Assembly (NCBI RefSeq): GCF_004114915.1 | Contig: NZ_CP022219.1 | Coordinates: 3,192,501 to 3,256,500, forward strand | DNA from: Bradyrhizobium guangxiense | GTDB lineage: Bacteria > Pseudomonadota > Alphaproteobacteria > Rhizobiales > Xanthobacteraceae | Direction: 5' to 3' | Length of the DNA stretch: 64,000 bases | In this document: piece after piece, positions 54,304-62,920 of the stretch | Layout: each line of letters starts with the position of its first letter | Numbering within the stretch: the first letter of the stretch is position 1 | Position numbers and translations under genes: made by a program | The notes under the pieces: generated by a model | What the model was told of the DNA's origin: nothing | Seen by the model: the letters and a program-made list of their open reading frames with translations, nothing else | Database searches by the model: none

Positions 54304-55035
54304 ATGGCCGCGACGCTTCCCCCGCCCCGCCTTCTGCCCAGTGGCGACAGCGCCGTCACGGTCGAGTTCAGCCGCACTATCGACGACGACGCCAACCAGC
54401 GCGTGCTGGCGCTCGACAAGGCGCTTGTCGCAAGCCCGATCGACGGCATCACCGAGACCGTGCCGACCTATCGCTCGCTGCTGGTGCATTACGACCCCGG
54501 CAAGATCGGCTTCGATGCACTCGGCGAAAAGCTGCTGCCGATCGCGATCCAGCCGCCGCCGCCGGTGACAAAGGCGCGCCGCTGGCGCATTCCGGTCGCC
54601 TATGGCGGCGAGCACGGCATCGACCTCGAGGATGTCGCCAAGGCGCTCAACACCACGCCGGACGACATCATCGCCCGCCATGCGGGCGGCGACTACAAGG
54701 TTGCGATGATCGGCTTCACGCCGGGCTGGTCGTATCTCAGCGGCCTCGACAAATCCCTGCACATGTCGCGCCGGCAGAATCCGCGGCTGCTGACGCCCGC
54801 CGGCACGATCTCGATCGGCGGGGTCCAGGCCGGGATCCAGTGCCTGGCCGCCCCCAGCGGCTGGCATCTGCTCGGCCGCACGCCGGTGCGGACCTATCAG
54901 CTCCACCGCAATCCGACCTTCCTGACCGAGCCCGGTGATCGCGTGACGTTTTTCGCCATCGACCACAAGACCTTCGAGGAGCTGGACCGCGCTGCGGAAG
55001 CCGGCGAACTCGTCGCCGAGCAGGTGGCCGCATGA
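54304..55035 (+). CDS. pxpB: 5-oxoprolinase subunit B
   Basis: A 243-residue subunit of the ATP-dependent 5-oxoprolinase, which opens pyroglutamate to glutamate. It begins PRLLPSGDSAVTVEFSR and has the GFTPGWSYLSGLD and RTPVRTYQLHRNPTFLTEPG segments of the KipI/PxpB family. Its stop overlaps the start of pxpC by four bases (ATGA). The three subunits form one operon and work as a complex. Confidence 0.93.
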   Translation: MAATLPPPRLLPSGDSAVTVEFSRTIDDDANQRVLALDKALVASPIDGITETVPTYRSLLVHYDPGKIGFDALGEKLLPIAIQPPPPVTKARRWRIPVAYGGEHGIDLEDVAKALNTTPDDIIARHAGGDYKVAMIGFTPGWSYLSGLDKSLHMSRRQNPRLLTPAGTISIGGVQAGIQCLAAPSGWHLLGRTPVRTYQLHRNPTFLTEPGDRVTFFAIDHKTFEELDRAAEAGELVAEQVAA

Positions 55036-56069
55036 GCCGGCTCGTCGTCGCCAGTATCGGCCCGGCAAGCTCCGTCCAGGACGGCGGCCGCCACGGCGCG
55101 CAGCGCTATGGCCTGACGGTGAGCGGTGCGATGGACCGCCTGTCACTGGCCGCGGCGAACACGCTGGTCGGCAACGCGCCGCTCGCAGCCGCCGTCGAGA
55201 TCGGGCCGTTCGGTGCCGCCTTCACCGCCCGTGACGGCGCCGTGCGGGTGGCGATTTCGGGCGCGCCGCGCAACGCGGACGTCGCCGGAAGCCCGGTCGC
55301 CATGGACAGTTCGGTCACGCTCAAGGACGGCGAGACGCTGACGCTGGGCTTCGCCCGCGGCGGCGCCTTCACCTATCTCGCGATCGAGGGCGGCATCACG
55401 GGCGAGCTGGTGTTCGGCAGTCTCGCGGTGAATGCGCGCGCTGGTCTCGGCAGCCCCTACCCGCGCCCGCTCCAGGCCGGAGACGAATTCAGCGTCGATG
55501 CCGCGAGCGGCGCGCCCGAGATGCGGATCGAATTGCCAAAGCCCGTGAGCGGCCCCATCCGGGTCCTGCTGGGACCACAGGACGACGAGTTCGACGACGC
55601 CAATAAGGCGCTGTTCCTGAACAGCGAGTGGAAGATCTCGGCGACCTCCGACCGCATGGGCTACCGGCTCCAAGGCCCCGCCATCAAGCATCTCTACGGC
55701 CACAACATCGTCTCCGACGGCACCGTCAACGGCAGCATCCAGGTGCCGGGCAACGGCGCGCCGATCGCGCTGATGATGGACCGCGGCACTTCCGGCGGCT
55801 ATCCGAAGATCGCAACCGTGATCACGGCCGATGTCGGGCGCCTGGCGCAGACCTCGGCGGGAACGGCATTTCGCTTCAAGGCGGTCAGCATGGCCGAGGC
55901 GCAGGACGAGGCGAGGAAGTTCGCGCAAGCGATCCGCAGCCTGCCCGATCGCCTGCGGTCCTCCGACACCGTCGCACTGAACATCGAGGCCCTCAGCGAT
56001 GCCAACGTTGCCGGCCATGCGGTGAACGCGGTCGATGCCGGCACCTGGCAGGTCACAGCGGAGCCTTGA
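55032..56069 (+). CDS. pxpC: 5-oxoprolinase subunit C
   Basis: A 345-residue subunit of the KipA/PxpC biotin-dependent carboxyltransferase-like family (no biotin site is needed here). Typical phrases are [16 protein letters not shown] at the start ([19 protein letters not shown]), [18 protein letters not shown] and the [14 protein letters not shown] segment. It is coupled to pxpB and followed 32 bases later by pxpA. Confidence 0.93.
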   Translation: MSRLVVASIGPASSVQDGGRHGAQRYGLTVSGAMDRLSLAAANTLVGNAPLAAAVEIGPFGAAFTARDGAVRVAISGAPRNADVAGSPVAMDSSVTLKDGETLTLGFARGGAFTYLAIEGGITGELVFGSLAVNARAGLGSPYPRPLQAGDEFSVDAASGAPEMRIELPKPVSGPIRVLLGPQDDEFDDANKALFLNSEWKISATSDRMGYRLQGPAIKHLYGHNIVSDGTVNGSIQVPGNGAPIALMMDRGTSGGYPKIATVITADVGRLAQTSAGTAFRFKAVSMAEAQDEARKFAQAIRSLPDRLRSSDTVALNIEALSDANVAGHAVNAVDAGTWQVTAEP

Positions 56070-56101
56070 GGCGACAACAAGACCAGAGGCGGAGAGCACC
56101 C

Positions 56102-56869
56102 ATGAAGACGATCGATCTGAACTGTGACCTCGGCGAAGGTTTCGGCGCGTGGGAGATGGGCAACGATGCCGCGATGATCGAGCTGGCCAGCTCGGTCAAC
56201 GTCGCCTGCGGCTTCCATGCCGGCGACCCCGACATCATGCGCCGGACCGTCGAGCTGGCGAAGGCGCGCGGCGTCTCGGTCGGCGCCCATCCCGGCTATC
56301 GCGACCTGCACGGCTTCGGCCGGCATCCGATCGCGGGGCTGAAGGCCTCCGAGATCGAGAACCTCGTCGCCTACCAGATCGGCGCGCTGCAGGCGATTGC
56401 GACGGCCGCCGGCCACAAGGTCACGCATGTGAAGGCGCATGGCGCGCTCTCCAACGTCGCCTGCGAGGACGACATGACGGCGAAGGCCATCGCCGCCGGC
56501 ATCAAGGCGGTCGATCCCAGCCTCATCTTCGTCGTGCTCGCCAATTCCAAATTGGTCAAGGCCGGCGAGGAGGCCAACCTGCCGATGGTGCACGAGGTGT
56601 TCGCCGACCGCGCCTATGAGGACGACGGCAACCTCGTCTCACGCAAGAAGCCCGGTGCGGTGCTGCACGATGCCAAGGCGATCGCCGACCGCGTGGTGCG
56701 CATGGTGCAGGACGGCGCGGTGGTCTCGGTGACCGGCAAGGTCATCAAGATGCGCACGGATACGGTGTGCATCCATGGCGACACGCAGGGGGCCGTCGAG
56801 ATCGCGCGGACCTTGCGTCAGGCGTTGAAGGACGCAGGGATCGAGGTCGCGCCGTTCAAGCGGGGGTGA
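56102..56869 (+). CDS. pxpA: 5-oxoprolinase subunit A (LamB/YcsF family)
   Basis: A 255-residue LamB/YcsF-type subunit: [20 protein letters not shown] at the start, [34 protein letters not shown], and [12 protein letters not shown]. These are the conserved metal- or substrate-binding segments of PxpA. ATG 56102 has a gcggagagcacc site. It completes pxpBCA. The palindromic repeat at 56875 follows directly. Confidence 0.95.
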   Translation: MKTIDLNCDLGEGFGAWEMGNDAAMIELASSVNVACGFHAGDPDIMRRTVELAKARGVSVGAHPGYRDLHGFGRHPIAGLKASEIENLVAYQIGALQAIATAAGHKVTHVKAHGALSNVACEDDMTAKAIAAGIKAVDPSLIFVVLANSKLVKAGEEANLPMVHEVFADRAYEDDGNLVSRKKPGAVLHDAKAIADRVVRMVQDGAVVSVTGKVIKMRTDTVCIHGDTQGAVEIARTLRQALKDAGIEVAPFKRG

Positions 56870-56874
56870 GGTTT

Positions 56875-56975
56875 GTCGTCATTCCGGGATGATGCGAAGC
56901 ATCAGACCCGGAATCTCGAGGTTCTCAGGTGCGCAATTGCGCACCAGAGTTCGGCTTTGCCGCCCCGGAACGACG
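56875..56975. repeat. Palindromic intergenic repeat, second copy
   Basis: gtcgtcattccggg at one end and cgccccggaacgac at the other, with inner gcgaagcatcagacccggaa. It is a diverged relative of the element at 21848-21953. It lies between pxpA and a miniprotein gene on the opposite strand, so it may act as a shared terminator. Confidence 0.65.
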
Positions 56976-56977
56976 AT

Positions 56978-57130
56978 TCAGAACGGGTGCACCGACAGCG
57001 TGCCGAACACGATCGCCGCGATGACCGCAAACGCGCTGTAGAGAGCGAAATGATGCATGCTCGCCCGGGTCTGCCGCGAGAGCGAGCGCGCGTAGAAGTG
57101 CAGCCTGGCTTCCGCCGATAGTTCGCGCAT
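56978..57130 (-). CDS. Single-pass membrane miniprotein, 50 residues
   Basis: A 50-residue ORF, ATG at 57130, preceded by ttggagatcgacc (a GGAG site at normal spacing). The N-terminal half is polar and helical (MRELSAEARLHFYARSLSRQ), and the C-terminal half is one membrane helix (HHFALYSAFAVIAAIVFGTL) with a short tail. The function is unknown. The composition and site make it a plausible real gene that is easily missed by length cut-offs. Confidence 0.6.
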   Translation of the reverse strand: MRELSAEARLHFYARSLSRQTRASMHHFALYSAFAVIAAIVFGTLSVHPF

Positions 57131-57286
57131 GGTCGATCTCCAACGCCCCATTTGCAGGATTATGAGGGATCAACCAGGGCGGGAGGCAAGATGGTGGAGC
57201 AAATAGCGATGGGGGTTCTCTTTCGAGCCCCGATCGCAGGTTCAAATTCTTCGCAAGGGCGGGTTCCGAGAATCTTATTCGTTCAA

Positions 57287-57314
57287 ATCCGAGCCAGTTG
57301 GAACCGGCTCGGAT
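57287..57314 (-). terminator. Intrinsic terminator after the reductase gene
   Basis: Nine-base arms atccgagcc / ggctcggat around a ten-base loop. On the minus strand the stem is followed by ttgaacgaa. It lies 20 bases after the stop of the sulfite/nitrite reductase flavoprotein gene, ending the nirA operon. Confidence 0.65.
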
Positions 57315-57333
57315 GACAGTGGAGTGACAATCT

Positions 57334-58947
57334 TCAATAGACGTCGGCCTGGAAGCGGCCGGTCTTCTTGAGCTCGGCGACAAAGCTGACGGCCTCGTCC
57401 GTCGAACGGGCGCCGAACTGCGCGACGATATCGACCAGCGCGCGCTCGACGTCCTTGGCCATGCGCTTGGCATCGCCGCAGATGTAGAAATGTGCGCCCT
57501 CGGCGAGCCAGGTCCACAATTCGCGACCGACCTCGCGCATGCGGTCCTGCACGTAAAACTTCTTCTCGCCGTCACGCGACCAGGCCAGCGACAGCCGAGT
57601 CAGTTGGCCTGAGGTCTTCATCGCATTGAGTTCGTCCTGGTAGAAGAAATCGCAATCGCTGCGCTGGTGGCCGAAGAACAGCCAGTTCTTGCCGGGCGCG
57701 CCGGTGGCCTTGCGATCGAGCAGGAAGGCGCGGAACGGCGCGATGCCGGTACCGGGGCCGACCATGATGATCGGCGTCTTCGGATCCTGCGGCAGGCCGA
57801 AATTGTGCGCCTTCTGCACGTAGACCTTGAGCTTCTCGCCCTCGTTGATGCGCTCGCCGAGGAAGGTCGAGGCGACGCCGACGCGCTTGCGCTTGCCGAT
57901 CACGTAGCGCACGGAATCGACCGTCAGCGACAGTTTCCCCGGCGTCGCATTGTGCGAGGACGAGATCGAGTAGAGCCGCGGCTGCAGCGGCTCCAGCGCC
58001 TCCACGAACGCTTCCGGATGCGGCCGCGTGCCCGAAAACTTCTGCAGCGCCGCCATCACATCGAGGGTGGCGGCATCGCCATCGGGATCCTCGCCCTGCG
58101 CCAGCGCCCGCGCCTTCTCGCGCTGCGCGCCGCCGGTGATGAAGGAGATCAGCTCGAACAGCGAGTCCGGCGCCGGCGACAGCGAGACGTCGTCGATCAG
58201 CACCTCGCGCAGCGTCTTGCCGTTGACCTCAGTGGTGTGGGAGGCGCCGAGCAGCGCGATGATCTGGTCGACGAGGCCGACATCGTTACGCGCGAACACG
58301 CCGAAGGAGTCACCGACCACGTAGTCGAGCTTGCTCTCGGCGAGATCGAACTCGACGTGATAGGTCTCCTTCTCCGACTTCCCCTTGTTGAGGAGGCGGC
58401 GCGACAGGAAGGTCGCCAAGGCGGGATTGTCGCGCGAGCGGCCCGGCTCTGCGATCGTCACCGTCACGGCGGGCGCGGCGACCGCATCCGCCTTGTCGGG
58501 CGCTTTGGCGGCCGCCGCCTTGTCCAGCTCCTCATAGAGCGACTTCAGCATCCGCGCGGTTTCCTTGCCACCGGGGATGCAGAGGTTGAGCCGCGCTTCG
58601 GTGCGGCTGGCGATCGCCTCCGAATAGTCGTGGCAATTGTAGCCGCACTGGCCGCAATCCTGCTGCGCCATCGCCGCCATCATCTTGCGGCGGACCGGGC
58701 GCCCCTCGGCGAGCTTCATCCGCTCGGCGATCGGCATGGTCTGGTCATGCCAGGGGGCTTCGCCGTCGTCACCGTCGCCGGCGGCGCCTTGCATGACGGC
58801 GGCGCCCTGCTCCGCCGATAGCGGCGCGGCGACATCGGGCGACAGCAGCCCGGCAAAGAAGCCGTTCAGCCAGGAGCGCTGCGCATCGGAGAACGGTGCG
58901 CTGGCAGGAATGATGTCGAGCCTGGGCGGAGGGGTGATCTGGTTCAT
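57334..58947 (-). CDS. 4Fe-4S/FAD reductase partner of NirA (CysJ-like, no flavodoxin domain)
   Basis: A 537-residue electron-transfer protein. The N-terminal 4Fe-4S domain has Cys98, Cys101, Cys105 and Cys123 (CGQCGYNCHDYSEA, then CIPGG), the PF04060-type pattern. Residues from about 165 form an FAD/NADPH ferredoxin-reductase module: RLYSISSSHN (FAD), GVASTFLGER, GPGTGIAPFRAF and FYICGDAKRMAKDVE. Classic CysJ has an FMN-flavodoxin domain in place of the Fe-S domain. Together with NirA it probably passes electrons from NAD(P)H to the siroheme enzyme. The start overlaps the nirA stop by four bases (ATGA). Confidence 0.87.
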   Translation of the reverse strand: MNQITPPPRLDIIPASAPFSDAQRSWLNGFFAGLLSPDVAAPLSAEQGAAVMQGAAGDGDDGEAPWHDQTMPIAERMKLAEGRPVRRKMMAAMAQQDCGQCGYNCHDYSEAIASRTEARLNLCIPGGKETARMLKSLYEELDKAAAAKAPDKADAVAAPAVTVTIAEPGRSRDNPALATFLSRRLLNKGKSEKETYHVEFDLAESKLDYVVGDSFGVFARNDVGLVDQIIALLGASHTTEVNGKTLREVLIDDVSLSPAPDSLFELISFITGGAQREKARALAQGEDPDGDAATLDVMAALQKFSGTRPHPEAFVEALEPLQPRLYSISSSHNATPGKLSLTVDSVRYVIGKRKRVGVASTFLGERINEGEKLKVYVQKAHNFGLPQDPKTPIIMVGPGTGIAPFRAFLLDRKATGAPGKNWLFFGHQRSDCDFFYQDELNAMKTSGQLTRLSLAWSRDGEKKFYVQDRMREVGRELWTWLAEGAHFYICGDAKRMAKDVERALVDIVAQFGARSTDEAVSFVAELKKTGRFQADVY

Positions 58948-60722
58948 GAGGACACCTCGGCATCTGCAAGCTTGCGCAGCGCTTCGCCGTCGTGGCGGCG
59001 CGCAAAGGAGAGGAAGGTTTCGTCGGGCGACGAGCGATGGGCGATATAGGCCTTCAGCAGTTTTTCGACCGCCTTCGGCGCGTCCTCGGCCTTGAGATCG
59101 TGATAGACCTCCTGCCCGACATCGGCATCGGGACCGAACCCGCCGCCGGTGAAGAGGTGATAGCCCTCGACCGTGTCCTCCTCGCCCACAGGCACACGCG
59201 CGCCGATCAGGCCAATGTCGCTGATGTAGTGCTGCGCGCAGGAATGATGGCAGCCGGTGACGTGGATGTTGACCGGCTTGTCCATCGCAACGCGCGGCTC
59301 GCACCAGTCGCCGATCTCCGCAGCGTGGCGCTTGGTATTGGCCGCCGCAAAGCGGCAGCCGGCATTGCCGGTGCAGGCGATCAGGCCGGCGCGGATGTGC
59401 GAGGCCTCGACCGCGAGCCCGATCTGCTTGATGGCGGCGATGGCGAGCTCGACGTTCTCGTCGCGCACTCCTGAGATCAGCAGGTTCTGCCAGACCGTGA
59501 GACGGATCTCGCCGTCGCCGAGGTCGCGCGAAACCTTGGCAAGGCCCCGCATCTGGTCGCAGCTGAGCTTGCCGAGCGTCAACGACACGCCGATCCAGTT
59601 GAGGCCGTCCTGCTTCTGCTTGTGCACGCCGACATGAGCCATGCGGTCAGCCGCGGGCCGCGGGAGAAACGCCTCCTCCGGCACCCGCGTGAACGGCGTC
59701 TTCAACCGTTCCTCGACCAGCTTGAGGAAGCCGTCATGGCCCATGGCATCGAGCACGTATTTCAGCCGCGCCTTGTTGCGGTTGGTGCGGTCGCCATGGT
59801 CGATGAAGACCCGCACAATGGCGTCGGCAACGGCAGTCGCCTGCTCCGGCCTGACGATGATGCCGGAGTATTTTGCAAAGTCCTTGTGGCCAGTGATGCC
59901 GCCGAGGCCGAGGCGGAACCAGACCCCGGGCTCGACCCCGAACCCCTCCTTCACCTCATAGGCCGTGAACGCGATGTCGTTGGTCTCCTCGAGCACGGCG
60001 ATCCTGCCGGCGCCGTCGAAGGCGACGTTGAACTTGCGCGGCAGGCCGTAGAGCGAGCGGTCGTTGAGGATGTGGTAGTGCCATTCGCGCGCGTGCGGCC
60101 GCGTGTCGATGATTTCCTGCGGATCGATGCCGGCCGTCGGCGTTCCCGTGACGTTGCGGATGTTGTCGGCGCCGGAGCCGCGCGAGCACAGGCCGAGATC
60201 CTGGATGCCCTCGATCAGCTTCACCGCATGCTTCGGCGGGATCTCGCGCAGCTGGAGATTGGCACGGGTCGTGACGTGGCTGTAGGGGCCGCACAGCTCG
60301 TCGGCGAGATCGGCAAGACCGGACAGCTGCCAGTGCTTCATGATGCCGTTCGGAATCCGCAGGCGGCACATATAGGAGTCCTGCGTCGGTGCGACGTAGA
60401 AGATGCCGTAATAGCGCCAGCGGAAATTGTCCGCCGGGCTCGGCGGGGCGTTGTCACGCGCCTGCTGGCGCAGTCGCGGATAGGCATCGAAGGGATGCTC
60501 GTCGCGCTTGAACTTCTCCTGGTCGGCGAGCTTCTTGCCCGACGCGATCACTTTGTCCTGCGCCTTGATGTGCACGGCATCGGGACCAACAGGCTCGGCA
60601 TTGGCCTTGCCGCCGCTGCCAAGGCCGCGACCGACGCGGCTGATTTGCAGGCCGGTCGTGAAGCCTTCGAGATAGCGTTTCTGCTCGTCGGTAAAGTCGA
60701 CTGAGACCGTATCGATTTTCAT
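58944..60722 (-). CDS. nirA: Siroheme nitrite/sulfite reductase
   Basis: A 592-residue siroheme/4Fe-4S reductase. Cluster ligands are the IACTGNAGCRFA (C-x5-C) and TGCHHSC (C-x3-C) motifs, with both ferrite-reductase half-repeats present. It reduces nitrite to ammonium (six electrons), or sulfite. I choose nitrite because nasST lies immediately upstream, the promoter is sigma-54 type, and the operon lacks cys genes. ATG 60722 is where the family's N-terminus starts; an in-frame start lies at 60761. It is coupled to the reductase gene downstream. Confidence 0.92.
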   Translation of the reverse strand: MKIDTVSVDFTDEQKRYLEGFTTGLQISRVGRGLGSGGKANAEPVGPDAVHIKAQDKVIASGKKLADQEKFKRDEHPFDAYPRLRQQARDNAPPSPADNFRWRYYGIFYVAPTQDSYMCRLRIPNGIMKHWQLSGLADLADELCGPYSHVTTRANLQLREIPPKHAVKLIEGIQDLGLCSRGSGADNIRNVTGTPTAGIDPQEIIDTRPHAREWHYHILNDRSLYGLPRKFNVAFDGAGRIAVLEETNDIAFTAYEVKEGFGVEPGVWFRLGLGGITGHKDFAKYSGIIVRPEQATAVADAIVRVFIDHGDRTNRNKARLKYVLDAMGHDGFLKLVEERLKTPFTRVPEEAFLPRPAADRMAHVGVHKQKQDGLNWIGVSLTLGKLSCDQMRGLAKVSRDLGDGEIRLTVWQNLLISGVRDENVELAIAAIKQIGLAVEASHIRAGLIACTGNAGCRFAAANTKRHAAEIGDWCEPRVAMDKPVNIHVTGCHHSCAQHYISDIGLIGARVPVGEEDTVEGYHLFTGGGFGPDADVGQEVYHDLKAEDAPKAVEKLLKAYIAHRSSPDETFLSFARRHDGEALRKLADAEVSS

Positions 60723-60793
60723 GGTCGGTAACGAAGCTCCTGCGGCCACGGGGGGTGGCATCGACGGACATTGGTGCGACCCGCGAGGAACTT

Positions 60794-60813
60794 GGCTGGC
60801 TCACAAGCCGGCC
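60794..60813 (-). promoter_or_regulatory. Leader RNA hairpin upstream of nirA
   Basis: On the minus strand GGCCGGCT / AGCCAGCC (7 of 8 pairs, loop TGTG) sits in the nirA 5' untranslated region, between the sigma-54 site and the start codon. NasT is an ANTAR antiterminator, which acts on leader hairpins of such operons, so this is a candidate target. I do not see the classical paired hairpins with conserved loop bases, so this is inference. Confidence 0.35.
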
Positions 60814-60896
60814 TCATTACCCAACGGTCCGATCAGCTTCGTTGCTGCGGGACTTGGCTCAGCAGTCACCTGTGACAAGCTGGCCGCAGTGCAACA

Positions 60897-60912
60897 TTCA
60901 AGTTGCGTGCCA
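60897..60912 (-). promoter_or_regulatory. Sigma-54 (RpoN) promoter of nirA
   Basis: On the minus strand TGGCACG, four bases, TTGAA. The consensus is TGGCACG-N4-TTGCW, so only one base of the -12 element differs and the spacing is right. Transcription would start about 165 bases before the nirA ATG, leaving a long leader. It implies NtrC control by nitrogen status. Confidence 0.8.
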
Positions 60913-60997
60913 GCTTTGACCAAAGAGGAATTGCAGTGATTTCAGATGATTAAGGACCGGCCCGGAAAATCCCGGCCACCCATGGCTCACGAAATTC

Positions 60998-61038
60998 GAG
61001 CAGGACGCTCAAACTTTAACCGACGAGCGCACCTGCTC
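60998..61038 (-). terminator. Hairpin downstream of nasS
   Basis: On the minus strand GAGCAGG(T)GCGCTC pairs with GAGCG(T)CCTGCTC across a 14-base loop, with one mismatch. It lies 21 bases after the nasS stop and separates the nasTS transcript from the nirA promoter. No strong T run follows. Confidence 0.55.
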
Positions 61039-61058
61039 AAAATTGATGCAAGGCCGAA

Positions 61059-62222
61059 TCACGTCTTCCAGCGCCCGACCTCAAAGGCCTCAAGATGCCC
61101 CCGGATGTTGTCGGGATCGAACACCGGGCCAGCGAATGCCCCGAACGCCGCAGGAGCTTGCTCGGGCGCCCTGTTGCCGAGCGCCGCGTCGTAAAGATCG
61201 GGCCTGAACACCGCCATCGCCGTCTTGACGCCATCAGGGGTGAGCGCCGTCTGGCCCCAGCGCACCATCTGGGCATAGAGCCAAGCGGCCTGGGTCGGAT
61301 CGGGCCGTCCTGCCCCTTCGCGTCCGACCAGCAGGTAGCGGCCGCTTTCGCGGAAGGTGCCATCGGGCGAGATCTTCAGGCGCCCCGTCAGGGTGCGCTG
61401 GATGACCTCGGCGTCGACGCCGATCCGCTCGGGCTGCGCCAGGATTTGCGCCGCCTCGGTCCGGTTCTCGGGATGCTCGATGAACTCCGCGGCCTTCACG
61501 GCTGCCCGCACCAGGGCTGCGACCACGTCAGGGTTCTTGTCGGCCCAGGTCTGGCGGACCGCCAGCACCTTCTCCGCCGCACGGACCAGGATGTCGGAGA
61601 CGAAGTGCAGGATGTGACCGATTCCGAGATCGACCGCGATCGAGTTCCAGGGCGCGCCGACGCAGAACGCATCGACATGGCCGTTCTTGAGGCTGTCGAC
61701 CATATAGGGCGGCGGCAGCACCACGAGGCGCACATCCTCGTCGGGATCGACGCCGGCCGCTGCCATCCAGAACCGCAATTGATAATTGTGGGTGGAGAAT
61801 GGGAAGGTCATGCCGAAGGTCAGCGGCTCGGCTCCCGCCTTGCGCCTGATGGCAACAACCTTCGCCAGCGCTTTCGCCGTCGCCATCGGATCGAAGCGGT
61901 CGCCGTCGATCTGCTCCATCAGCGCGGCATGAAGCGCCGGCGAGACCGTGATGGCATTGCCGTTGATGCCGAGATTGAACGGCGCGGCGATCGGCACCTT
62001 GACGTGACCGAGTCCGAGCGAGGACGCGATCGCCACCGGCGCAAGCAGATGCGCGGCATCGAACAGGCCGATATTGAGCTTGTCGCGAACGTTGGACCAG
62101 GAGACCTCGCGCACGAGCTCGACATCGAGCCCTTCGGCGGCGGCAAATCCCTTGTCGACGGCGACGATCAGCGCGGCGGCGTCGACCAGCGGAATGAACC
62201 CGATGCGAAGGGTGGCGGTCAT
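61059..62222 (-). CDS. nasS: Nitrate/nitrite sensor protein NasS
   Basis: A 387-residue protein of the NrtA/CmpA ligand-binding family: LRIGFIPLVDAAALIVAVDK, then FNLGINGNAITVSPAL and MTFPFSTHNYQLRFWMAAAG. It has no signal peptide, unlike the periplasmic transport form, which marks it as the cytoplasmic NasS sensor that binds nitrate and releases NasT. ATG 62222 overlaps the nasT stop by four bases (ATGA). It is upstream of nirA in the same orientation. Confidence 0.9.
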   Translation of the reverse strand: MTATLRIGFIPLVDAAALIVAVDKGFAAAEGLDVELVREVSWSNVRDKLNIGLFDAAHLLAPVAIASSLGLGHVKVPIAAPFNLGINGNAITVSPALHAALMEQIDGDRFDPMATAKALAKVVAIRRKAGAEPLTFGMTFPFSTHNYQLRFWMAAAGVDPDEDVRLVVLPPPYMVDSLKNGHVDAFCVGAPWNSIAVDLGIGHILHFVSDILVRAAEKVLAVRQTWADKNPDVVAALVRAAVKAAEFIEHPENRTEAAQILAQPERIGVDAEVIQRTLTGRLKISPDGTFRESGRYLLVGREGAGRPDPTQAAWLYAQMVRWGQTALTPDGVKTAMAVFRPDLYDAALGNRAPEQAPAAFGAFAGPVFDPDNIRGHLEAFEVGRWKT

Positions 62223-62809
62223 TTCAGCATCTCCGACGCGGTGATGATCGACTGCGCGATCTCGCCGATTTTCTTCTTCTCGCGCATCGCGGTGGAGCGC
62301 AGCAGCACATAGGCCTCGTCCTCGGTCAGGCCCTTCACCCTCATCAGGATTCCCTTGGCGCGTTCAATGACCTTGCGGTCCTCGAGCTGCGACTTGGTCC
62401 GCTCGAGTTCCTCCTGGAGCTTGGCGAAGGCGTTGAAGCGGGAGACGCAGAGGTCGAGGATCGGCTTGATGCGCTCCTTCTTCAGCCCGTCGACGATGTA
62501 GGCCGACACCCCTGCCTCGACCGAGGCTTGGATCGAGGCGGAATCGCTCTGGTCGACGAACATCGCAATCGGCCGCCTCACGGCGCGGCTGACCTGGAAC
62601 ATCGCCTCCAGCACGTCGCGGCTGGGGTTCTCCAGGTCGATCAGGATGATGTCGGGGTCGACCGCATAAATACGGGCCAGCAGGCTCTGCATCTCGCTGA
62701 TATGGACGACCTGGGTGAACCCGGCTTCGCGCAATCCCTCCTCCAGGATCGCGGCCCGGATCGGGCTTTCGTCGACGATCACGATTTTGGGCGACTGTTC
62801 GGCGCTCAT
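62219..62809 (-). CDS. nasT: ANTAR antiterminator response regulator NasT
   Basis: A 196-residue regulator. The N-terminal receiver has the Asp in DPDIILIDLENPSRD, and residues about 135-190 form an ANTAR RNA-binding domain (LEDRKVIERAKGILMRVKGL). NasT binds leader hairpins to stop early termination of nitrate/nitrite assimilation genes, and NasS holds it inactive when nitrate is absent. It is the first gene of the minus-strand group, divergent from rimO. Confidence 0.93.
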   Translation of the reverse strand: MSAEQSPKIVIVDESPIRAAILEEGLREAGFTQVVHISEMQSLLARIYAVDPDIILIDLENPSRDVLEAMFQVSRAVRRPIAMFVDQSDSASIQASVEAGVSAYIVDGLKKERIKPILDLCVSRFNAFAKLQEELERTKSQLEDRKVIERAKGILMRVKGLTEDEAYVLLRSTAMREKKKIGEIAQSIITASEMLK

Positions 62810-62920
62810 GGCTCACTCACGGCAGGTGATTCATCCATAGCACGCCCGAACGCCCTGCAAAGGGTTGTAATTATGGGCAATTGGGACTAGCTCAGGCCGG
62901 TCAATCAGGCAGATTTGGAT

